Assembly: GCF_003574675.1 (NCBI RefSeq)
Contig: NZ_QOAZ01000003.1
Location: forward strand, 104,741 to 168,740
Source: Azohydromonas sediminis
Lineage (GTDB): Bacteria > Pseudomonadota > Gammaproteobacteria > Burkholderiales > Burkholderiaceae_C
DNA: 64,000 bases
Direction of reading: 5' to 3'
Positions 58,086 through 64,000 of this stretch are shown in pieces (the first letter of the stretch is position 1; the number at the start of each line of letters is the position of its first letter). The notes below the pieces were generated by a model, which saw only the letters and a list, made by a program, of their open reading frames with translations, was not told the DNA's origin and did not search any database. Both the position numbers and the translations under genes were made by a program.

Positions 58086-60374
58086 ATGGCCGGCACCGCC
58101 TCCCTCGCCCTGCCCGGCACCGCGATGAGCGTGCCGGCGCGGCTGGCCTTCGCGCTCGTGCCGGCGTCGGCGCTCGCGCTGCTGCTGTGGCTGCTCGCCA
58201 CGTTCGACCTGCCGATCGTGTGGCAGGCGGCGTGGGTGCCGGCACTGGGCATAGCCTTCGCGCTGCACGTCGACGGGCTGGCGGTGCTGATGCTGCTGAT
58301 GATCACCGGCGTCGGCACCGCGGTGTTCGTCTACGCCGGCGGCTACCTCGCCGGCCACCCGCAGCAGCGGCGGCTGTACGTGCTGCTGACACTGTTCATG
58401 ATCGCGATGATCGGCTGCGTCACCGCGGACCACCTGATCGTGCTGTTCCTGTTCTGGGAAGCGACGAGCCTGATCTCGTTCCTGCTCGTCGGCTTCGACC
58501 ACGAAAAGCCCGACAGCCGCAAGTCGGCGCAGCAGGCGCTGATGGTCACCGGCACCGGCGGGCTCGCGCTGCTGGCCGGCTTCATCGTGCTCGCGCAGGC
58601 CGCGGGCACGGCGTCGATCCGCGAGATCGTCGCGTGGCTGCCCACCGCGCAGGCGACGCCGGCGCTGACCGCCGCGCTGCTGCTGATCCTGGTCGGCGCG
58701 TTCACGAAGAGCGCGCAGTTCCCGTTCCACTTCTGGCTGCCCAACGCGATGTCGGCGCCGACGCCGGTGTCGGCCTACCTGCATTCGGCGACGATGGTCA
58801 AGCTGGGCGTGTACCTGCTCGCGCGGCTCGACCCCGGTTTCGGCGACTGGGACCTGTGGGCGTGGGCGCTCAAGGGCGCCGGCTCGATCACCGCCGCGTG
58901 GGGCATGGTGCTCGCGCTGCGCGAGCGCGACCTCAAGCGCATCCTCGCGTGGTCGACGGTGGCCACGCTCGGCACCCTCGTCACGCTGGTGGGCCTGAAG
59001 GGCGAAGGCGCGACGGTGGCGGTGGGCGCGCTGCTGCTGGCGCACGCGCTGTACAAGGCGCCGCTGTTCTTCGTCGCCGGCAACGTCGACCACGGCACCG
59101 GCACGCGCGTGATCGACCGCCTGGGCAACCTGCGCCACGCGATGCCGTTCACGGCCGCCGCCGCGCTGCTCGCCGGCGCGTCGATGGCCGGCATGCCGCT
59201 GTCGTTCGGCTACATCGCCAAGGACGTGATCCTCGAGGCCAAGAGCGCCGACGGCGTGTTCGCATTCGCGAAGGCGGCCAACACCGTGTTCGGCGCGATC
59301 GCGGTGGCGGTCGCCGGCGTCGCCGCGATCCGCGTGTTCTGGCGCCACCCCGGCACCAACGAGACGCCCGACGCGCACGAGGGCGGGCCGGCGCTGGTGA
59401 TCCCGCCGCTGGCGCTGGCGCTGGTGGGCATCGCGCTGGGGATCTTCCCGTTCGTCGTGCAAGACCTGATCGCGCAGGCGTCGCTGTCGATGACGCCGTC
59501 GACCGAGGCGCTCGCGGTGAGCCTGTCGCTGCAGATCGGTCCGGCTCTGACGTCGCTGGCGGTGACGCTGGCCATCGGCGCCGCCGTCTACGCGTTCTGG
59601 GACCCGCTGCACCGCCTGTTCGAGGCTGCGGCGCAGCGCATCGGCCGCGTCGGCATGGCCGCGCTGTACGAGCGCTCGCTGCTGTGGATCCCGCGCGTGG
59701 CCGCGGCCGCCACGCGCGCGCTGCAGGACGGGCGCCTGCCCTACTACACGGGCCTCGTCGTCGGCAGCGTCACGCTGGCGATCGCGGCCGCCCTCGTCGC
59801 CGGGGCGGGCGCGCTCGCGTGGCCCGCGTTCGAGCTGCCGAGCCTCGGCGTCGTCGCCGCGGTCGTGCTGATCGTGCTCGGCGCGCTGTTCGCCGCCGTG
59901 CTGCGCGACCGCCTGACGCTGCTGCTGGCCACCGGGCTCGTGGGCTACGGCAGCGCGGTGCTGTTCCTCTACGCCGGCGCACCCGACGTCGCGTTCACGC
60001 AGTTCACCGTCGAGACCGTGTTCGTGATCGTCGTCGCGGCGGTGCTGCTGAAGCTCAAGCGGCTCGGCCGCGCCTCGAGCCTGGCCGAGCCGCGCGTGCG
60101 CCCGCTGGCGCTGGCGGTGGCCGCCGGCTTCGCGAGCGTCGTCACCGCGCTGCTGCTGGTGGCCGCGGCCGGCCCGTTCGACGCGGCCCTGTCGCGCTTC
60201 TTCGCCGAGGCCAGCGTGCCCGAAGCCTTCGGGCGCAACGTCGTCAACGTGATCCTCGTCGACTTCCGCGCGCTCGACACGCTGGGCGAGATCACCGTCG
60301 TGATGCTGTCGCTGCTGGCCGCGCTGCCGCTGCTGCAGGCGCTGCGGCGGCGCACGCAGGGAGACACGCCGTGA
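58086..60374 (+). CDS. mrpA: Mrp antiporter subunit A
   Basis: 762-aa, about 20 transmembrane helices, NuoL-like. Proton-channel core: 'FLFWEATSLISFLLVGF' (key Glu), 'GAFTKSAQFPFHFWLPNAMSAPTPVSAYLHSATMVKLGVY' with the conserved Lys, and 'RILAWSTVATLG'; C-terminal DUF4040/MrpB-like extension ('AGAPDVAFTQFTVETVFV', 'ILVDFRALDTLGEITV'). First subunit of mrpABCDEFG, an obligatory multi-subunit Na+(K+)/H+ antiporter for pH and sodium homeostasis. ATG at 58086, 3 nt after the CaCA gene. Confidence 0.94.
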   Translation: MAGTASLALPGTAMSVPARLAFALVPASALALLLWLLATFDLPIVWQAAWVPALGIAFALHVDGLAVLMLLMITGVGTAVFVYAGGYLAGHPQQRRLYVLLTLFMIAMIGCVTADHLIVLFLFWEATSLISFLLVGFDHEKPDSRKSAQQALMVTGTGGLALLAGFIVLAQAAGTASIREIVAWLPTAQATPALTAALLLILVGAFTKSAQFPFHFWLPNAMSAPTPVSAYLHSATMVKLGVYLLARLDPGFGDWDLWAWALKGAGSITAAWGMVLALRERDLKRILAWSTVATLGTLVTLVGLKGEGATVAVGALLLAHALYKAPLFFVAGNVDHGTGTRVIDRLGNLRHAMPFTAAAALLAGASMAGMPLSFGYIAKDVILEAKSADGVFAFAKAANTVFGAIAVAVAGVAAIRVFWRHPGTNETPDAHEGGPALVIPPLALALVGIALGIFPFVVQDLIAQASLSMTPSTEALAVSLSLQIGPALTSLAVTLAIGAAVYAFWDPLHRLFEAAAQRIGRVGMAALYERSLLWIPRVAAAATRALQDGRLPYYTGLVVGSVTLAIAAALVAGAGALAWPAFELPSLGVVAAVVLIVLGALFAAVLRDRLTLLLATGLVGYGSAVLFLYAGAPDVAFTQFTVETVFVIVVAAVLLKLKRLGRASSLAEPRVRPLALAVAAGFASVVTALLLVAAAGPFDAALSRFFAEASVPEAFGRNVVNVILVDFRALDTLGEITVVMLSLLAALPLLQALRRRTQGDTP

Positions 60375-60817
60375 ACCGCCGGCTCGTGATCCTCGAGGCC
60401 GCGGCCGGGCCGCTGTACTGGCTGATCCTCGCCGCGTCGGTGTGGGTGCTGCTGCGCGGCCACAACGAGCCCGGCGGCGGCTTCATCGGCGGCCTGGTCG
60501 CCGTCAGCGCGACGATCCTGTGGGCGGTGGCGCACGGCAGCGACGCGGCGGCGAAGCGGCTGCCGCTCGGCTCGCCCGTCACGCTGGCCGCGGTGGGCGT
60601 CGCGCTCGGCGCGCTCGCCGGCGTGCCGGCGCTGCTGGTCGGCGACGCCTTCCTGACCCACTGGTGGGGCACGCTGCCGCTGGTCGGCGTCAAGGTGTCG
60701 ACCGTGCTCGTGTTCGACCTCGGCGTGTACCTGTGCGTGTGGGGTGCCCTCGGCGGCTACGCGCTCGCGCTGCTCGCGATCGACGACGCCGAGCTCGACG
60801 CGGAGGGCCGGCGATGA
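60371..60817 (+). CDS. mrpB: Mrp antiporter subunit B
   Basis: 148-aa membrane protein, four transmembrane helices, with the MnhB signature 'RGHNEPGGGFIGGLV'. GTG start overlaps the mrpA stop; stop overlaps mrpC start. Family length about 140 residues. Confidence 0.93.
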   Translation: MNRRLVILEAAAGPLYWLILAASVWVLLRGHNEPGGGFIGGLVAVSATILWAVAHGSDAAAKRLPLGSPVTLAAVGVALGALAGVPALLVGDAFLTHWWGTLPLVGVKVSTVLVFDLGVYLCVWGALGGYALALLAIDDAELDAEGRR

Positions 60818-61257
60818 TCTGGGCCTTCGCGCTGTCGGTCTGGATCACGGTGACCGTGGGCGTGTACCTCGCGATGTCGCGCGACGCGCTGCGCGTCGTG
60901 CTCGGCCTCGCCCTGCTCGGCAGCGCGATCAACGTGCTGCTGTTCGCCTCCGGCCGCCTCGGCGCCACGCTGCCGGCCGTCGTGCCGGCAGGCGGCGACG
61001 TGCTGGCCGCCGACGCCGCCAACCCGCTGCCGCAGGCGCTGGTGCTGACCGCGATCGTGATCGGCTTCGCACTGGTGTGCTTCAGCCTCGTGCTGGTGCT
61101 GCGCCTGATCCGCGATGCCGGCACCGACGACGCGCTCGAACTGCGCCACGCCGAGCCGCACCCGACCGACCCGGTCAAGCCGCCGCTGCCGGCGCCGGGC
61201 ACCGAGCCCGAGGTCGAGCCCGCCACGGTCGAGGCGATGGGGGCGGATCGGCCATGA
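60814..61257 (+). CDS. mrpC: Mrp antiporter subunit C
   Basis: 147-aa NuoK-like protein with three transmembrane helices; 'GLALLGSAINVLLFASGR' and 'NPLPQALVLTAIVIGFALVCF' are typical of MnhC. The C-terminal ~35-residue Pro/Glu-rich tail is longer than the usual ~113-residue subunit. ATGA overlaps at both ends. Confidence 0.93.
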   Translation: MIWAFALSVWITVTVGVYLAMSRDALRVVLGLALLGSAINVLLFASGRLGATLPAVVPAGGDVLAADAANPLPQALVLTAIVIGFALVCFSLVLVLRLIRDAGTDDALELRHAEPHPTDPVKPPLPAPGTEPEVEPATVEAMGADRP

Positions 61258-62708
61258 GCGCACTGGTGGTCACCCCCGTGCTGGTGCCGCTCGCGACCGT
61301 CGTCGCGACGACGCTCGCGAGCCGCCGGCCCGCCGCGCAGCAGGCGCTGAGCTTCGCCGGCGTCGTCGCGTTCCTCGCGTGCGCGGTCGCGCTCGTCGCG
61401 CTGGCCGGCGCCGACCACCCGGCCGACGCCGCGTTCGGCGGCTGGGCCGCGCCGTACGGCATCCAGTTCCACGTCGACCGCACCGGCGCCGCGCTGGTGC
61501 TGATCACCGCGCTGATGGGCGCGGCGTCGCTGCTGTTCCTCGCCAGCGACGCCGACACGCAGCCGCGCCACCCGCTGCTGCTGCCGCTGGTGCACGGCGT
61601 GCTGGCGGGCGTCGGCGGCGCGTTCGCCACGGCGGATCTGTTCAACCTCTACGTCTGGTTCGAGGTGATGCTGATCTGCGCGCTGGGCCTGTTCGCGATC
61701 GGCGCGCGGCTCGACCAGCTCGACGCGACGTTCAAGTACCTCGCGCTGAACCTGTTCGGCACGCTGCTGCTGCTGGCCGGCGTCGGCGTCGTCTACGCGG
61801 CCACCGGCCACCTGAACTACGGCGCGCTCGCGCAGGCCGCCGACACGCTGACGCCGGCGCTGGCCACCGCGGTGCTGGCGACGCTGACGCTGGCCTTCCT
61901 CGTCAAGGCCGGCGCGTTCCCGCTGTTCGCGTGGCTGCCGGCGAGCTACCACACGCTGCCGGCGCCGGTGCTGGCCCTCTTCGCCGGGCTGCTGACCAAG
62001 GTCGGCGTCTACGCGGTGCTGCGCACGCTGGGCGACGTGTTCGCGCCGGCGCCGGCGCTGCTGTACGAAGTGCTCGGCTGGATCGCCGCCGCCACGATGC
62101 TGTTCGGCGTGCTCGGCGCGGCCTACCACTGGGACATGCGGCGCATCCTGGCCTTCCACATCGTCAGCCAGATCGGCTACATCCTGCTCGGCATCGCGCT
62201 GGCCAGCGAGGCCGGCAACGCGGCGACGCTGTTCTACACGGTGCACCACATCGTCGTGAAGGCCAACCTGTTCCTGATCGCCGCCATCGTCTGGCGCCTG
62301 ACCGGCAGCTACGACCTGCGCCGCATCGGCGGCCTGTACGCGCTGCGGCCGGGGCTCGCGGTGCTGTTCCTGATCCCGGCGCTGTCGCTGGTGGGCATCC
62401 CGCCGCTGTCGGGCTTCTGGGCCAAGCTGCTCGTGCTGCAGGAGGCCATCGCGCAGGGCCGCGTCGTGTGGACCGTCGTCGCGCTGCTGGTCAGCGTGCT
62501 GACGCTGTACTCGATGATGAAGATCTGGATGGAGGCGTTCTGGAAGCCGCACCCCGACAAGACCTGGCGCGAGCCGCGCCACGCGCGCCTCGCGCCCGCG
62601 TGGGCCGCGACGCTGGGCCTGGCCGCCGTCACGGTGTGGATCAGCGTGAACCCGCAGCCGCTGGTGGCCTACGCGCAGGCCGCCGCGGCGACGCTGGGGG
62701 GCCGGTGA
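61254..62708 (+). CDS. mrpD: Mrp antiporter subunit D
   Basis: 484-aa NuoM/NuoN-like subunit, about 14 transmembrane helices. 'YVWFEVMLICALGLFAIG' (Glu), 'FLVKAGAFPLFAWLPASYHTLPAPVLALFAGLLTKVGVYA' (Lys) and 'RILAFHIVSQIGYILLG' mark the proton path. ATG at 61254 overlaps mrpC stop. Confidence 0.95.
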   Translation: MSALVVTPVLVPLATVVATTLASRRPAAQQALSFAGVVAFLACAVALVALAGADHPADAAFGGWAAPYGIQFHVDRTGAALVLITALMGAASLLFLASDADTQPRHPLLLPLVHGVLAGVGGAFATADLFNLYVWFEVMLICALGLFAIGARLDQLDATFKYLALNLFGTLLLLAGVGVVYAATGHLNYGALAQAADTLTPALATAVLATLTLAFLVKAGAFPLFAWLPASYHTLPAPVLALFAGLLTKVGVYAVLRTLGDVFAPAPALLYEVLGWIAAATMLFGVLGAAYHWDMRRILAFHIVSQIGYILLGIALASEAGNAATLFYTVHHIVVKANLFLIAAIVWRLTGSYDLRRIGGLYALRPGLAVLFLIPALSLVGIPPLSGFWAKLLVLQEAIAQGRVVWTVVALLVSVLTLYSMMKIWMEAFWKPHPDKTWREPRHARLAPAWAATLGLAAVTVWISVNPQPLVAYAQAAAATLGGR

Positions 62709-62709
62709 G

Positions 62710-63072
62710 ATGAACAAGCCCATCGCCGCCCTCGTGCTGCTGCTGCGCTTCCTGCGCGCCGTCGTCGTCTCGGGCCTGCAGACGGTGCGCGTGATCCTGG
62801 CCAGTGGCCGGCCCGGCGGCACGCCGCCGCCGGTGGCGCTACTGCGCGTGGGCTTCGCGCCGATGAGCGCGCAAGGCGCCGCGCTGCTGGGCTGCATGGT
62901 GTCGCTGACGCCGGGCACGACGACGATCGACATCGACATGGACCGGCGCGAGCTGCTGCTGCACGTGCTCGACGCGTCCGACACCGACGCGCTGGTGCAG
63001 GGCATCCGCCGCGAGTTCGAGCCCGGGCTGGTGGCGCTGTTCGGCGTGCCGGCGGCGGAGGCACGGCGATGA
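62710..63072 (+). CDS. mrpE: Mrp antiporter subunit E
   Basis: 120-aa MrpE, shorter than the usual ~160 residues; one N-terminal hydrophobic hairpin ('LVLLLRFLRAVVVSGLQT') and a cytosolic tail with 'CMVSLTPGTTTIDID', a conserved block. ATG at 62710, 1 nt after mrpD; ATGA overlap with mrpF. Confidence 0.9.
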   Translation: MNKPIAALVLLLRFLRAVVVSGLQTVRVILASGRPGGTPPPVALLRVGFAPMSAQGAALLGCMVSLTPGTTTIDIDMDRRELLLHVLDASDTDALVQGIRREFEPGLVALFGVPAAEARR

Positions 63073-63368
63073 TGGCCTTCGCCGTCGGCGTGCTCGTCGT
63101 GCTGGCGCTCGCCGCGTCGGTGCTGGCCACCGTGCGCATCGTCGCCGGGCCGACGAACGCCGACCGCGTGGTGGCGCTCGACATCTTCCTGGCCGCCGGC
63201 ATCGCGCTGGCGATCGCCGCGTCGCTGGCCACCGGCCGCACCGTGTTCCTCGACGTCGCGATCGGGCTGGCGCTGGTCGGCTTCGTCGCGACGATCGGCT
63301 GGGCGCGCCTCGTCGAACGCGCGCCGCGGCGCGACGCGCCGGCGCCGCACGAGGAGGCCCCGCGATGA
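63069..63368 (+). CDS. mrpF: Mrp antiporter subunit F
   Basis: 99-aa three-helix subunit. Conserved 'RIVAGPTNADRVVALDIF' between helices 1 and 2, with the Asp known to matter in MrpF. ATGA overlaps both neighbours. Confidence 0.93.
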   Translation: MMAFAVGVLVVLALAASVLATVRIVAGPTNADRVVALDIFLAAGIALAIAASLATGRTVFLDVAIGLALVGFVATIGWARLVERAPRRDAPAPHEEAPR

Positions 63369-63706
63369 GCGTGCTCGCCGCCGTACTGATCACCGCCGGC
63401 GCGGTGCTGCTGGTGATCGCCGCCTGGGGCGTGATCACGCTGCCCGACGCGCTGGCGCGCCAGCACGCCGCCACCAAGGCCGGCACGCTGGCGCTCGCCC
63501 TGGTCTGCGTCGGCGCCGCCGCCGCCGTGCCGCAGGCCGACTGGGCCTGGCGCCTGGCGCTGATCGTCGGCTTCCTGCTCGCGACGCTGCCGGTGGCGTC
63601 GCACCTGCTCGCGCGCGCGGCGGTGCGCGAGGCGGCGCTGGAAGAGCAGGTGGCGCGCGCACCGCGCGTGGGCGATGCAGCCGACGTCACGCGCGCCGCC
63701 GAATGA
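63365..63706 (+). CDS. mrpG: Mrp antiporter subunit G
   Basis: 113-aa three-helix subunit; 'AWGVITLPDALARQHAATKAGTLALAL' is the MnhG signature. Last gene of the seven-subunit set. Confidence 0.93.
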   Translation: MSVLAAVLITAGAVLLVIAAWGVITLPDALARQHAATKAGTLALALVCVGAAAAVPQADWAWRLALIVGFLLATLPVASHLLARAAVREAALEEQVARAPRVGDAADVTRAAE

Positions 63707-63737
63707 CGGTGCCCAGAACGCAACGGGAGGAATCGCG

Positions 63738-63812
63738 ATGCGCTATGTCTACCTGGCGATCGTCGTGCTGGCGTTGGCTGCGCTCGTCACGTTCAAGCTG
63801 CAGAACCTTCAG
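63738..63812 (+). pseudogene. 5' fragment of a small membrane-protein gene (LapA-like) cut by an insertion
   Basis: ATG at 63738 follows GGGAGGA (63725-63731). Twenty-five codons (MRYVYLAIVVLALAALVTFKL) encode one hydrophobic helix and 'QNLQ', like the first helix of LapA-domain proteins, then the sequence changes abruptly at about 63813 into a different element; the frame runs on to 63899 through unrelated sequence. Inference of truncation rests on this change. Confidence 0.45.
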
Positions 63813-64000
63813 CCTAAATCCGGCAGTTACCCCGTCGCTGGCAGGCCAGCCGCGGGTCGTGGTGGGCCGACGATCGGGGCTATGCGGTCGCTGACGTAGC
63901 GCAGCAGGCAGCCCCAGCGGTCGAGGTCCTTGAACTGCTCCGCAGCTGACCGAACGTGCTGCAAGGCCGCGCCGATGTTGGCGATCAGCCGCTTGAGCAT
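63813..64000 (-). mobile_element. terminal part of an insertion sequence (possibly IS1380 family), continuing past the window
   Basis: From 63813 (CCTAAATCCGGCAGTTAC) to the end the sequence is unlike its neighbours, and a minus-strand frame closes near its tip. The CCTAAAT end resembles terminal inverted repeats of IS1380-family elements such as ISEcp1. Family assignment is tentative; only one end is present. Confidence 0.5.
63827..64000 (-). CDS. C-terminal fragment of a putative transposase
   Basis: 57 residues are visible, from the window edge to a TAA at 63827-63829, including 'LIANIGAALQHVRSAAEQF' and 'LDRWGCLLRYVSDRI', a helical pattern. The ATG at position 64000 may be internal, since the frame is open to the edge. 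No catalytic residue is in the visible part; called a transposase by location at an apparent IS end. Confidence 0.45.
   Translation of the reverse strand: MLKRLIANIGAALQHVRSAAEQFKDLDRWGCLLRYVSDRIAPIVGPPRPAAGLPATG

Noticed and set aside
57657..59612. 651-codon antisense frame opposite the CaCA and mrpA genes
   Set aside because: Charged low-complexity translation and no ribosome-binding site; the real genes are on the plus strand.
60690..63350. 886-codon open frame antisense to mrpC-mrpF
   Set aside because: Gln/Arg/His-rich shadow; the plus strand carries the complete mrp set.

Overview
The window is very GC-rich with dense gene packing: 4-bp ATGA/GTGA start-stop overlaps, GTG and TTG starts, and long antisense shadow reading frames. 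Gene content (RelA, OmpR/EnvZ, Burkholderiales-type porin, 3-hydroxybutyrate dehydrogenase, H-NS-like protein, paired acyl-CoA dehydrogenases, an AcsA-type acetate activator) points to a betaproteobacterial chromosome, most likely Burkholderiales of the Rubrivivax/Leptothrix/Methylibium kind. This is inference from protein style, not a database match. No rRNA, tRNA or CRISPR array was seen.

Layout. 1-6.9 kb: relA (cut by the window edge) coupled to an alpha/beta hydrolase, 3-hydroxybutyrate dehydrogenase, a SIMPL-domain protein and ompR-envZ. 6.8-14.3 kb: a protein-quality-control island, with a minus-strand operon cbpA-cbpM-htrA-psiE-htrA-ftsH diverging from three hsp20 genes, related in content to the locus of heat resistance (LHR/TLQC) but without clpK, yfdX or hdeD. 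14.4-15.7 kb: a flavin monooxygenase gene with two -1 frameshifts. 15.8-20.6 kb: fused ispDF diverging from mfd. 20.6-23.8 kb: mtoX-sco-mauG, a methanethiol oxidase operon. 24-36 kb: chemoreceptor, serB, trpB2, fructosamine-kinase-like kinase, persulfide-dioxygenase-like MBL protein, hrpA (with a palindromic repeat inserted in frame), argA, yggX and an orphan ferric-iron binding protein. 36.7-39 kb: H-NS-like protein and dnaG.

39.1-42.6 kb: a tightly coupled four-gene operon (ArsS-like radical SAM/Cys-rich protein, two 'rSAM/selenodomain-associated' transferases, a SelD-associated FAD oxidoreductase) whose product is unknown; it is the best candidate for an undescribed pathway here. 42.7-43.8 kb: porin with a strong terminator. 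43.9-49.2 kb: 2OG-Fe(II) oxygenase-like protein, ModE-like regulator fused to a binding domain, the tungstate transporter tupBCA, and an EgtB/SenA-like enzyme that seems to lack one metal-binding His. 49.3-55.9 kb: PimC/PimD-like dehydrogenase pair, degenerate HD-GYP protein, P1-family peptidase, acs. 56.1-63.7 kb: nine contiguous cation-transport genes, a bacterial voltage-gated sodium channel, a CaCA antiporter and mrpABCDEFG. At the right edge a small membrane-protein gene is cut by the end of an insertion sequence.

Themes: proteostasis and redox/metal stress (LHR-like island, YggX, persulfide dioxygenase-like protein), sulfur/selenium/arsenic-type small-molecule chemistry (mtoX, rSAM cluster, EgtB/SenA-like), oxyanion uptake (tup), and Na+/H+/Ca2+ homeostasis.
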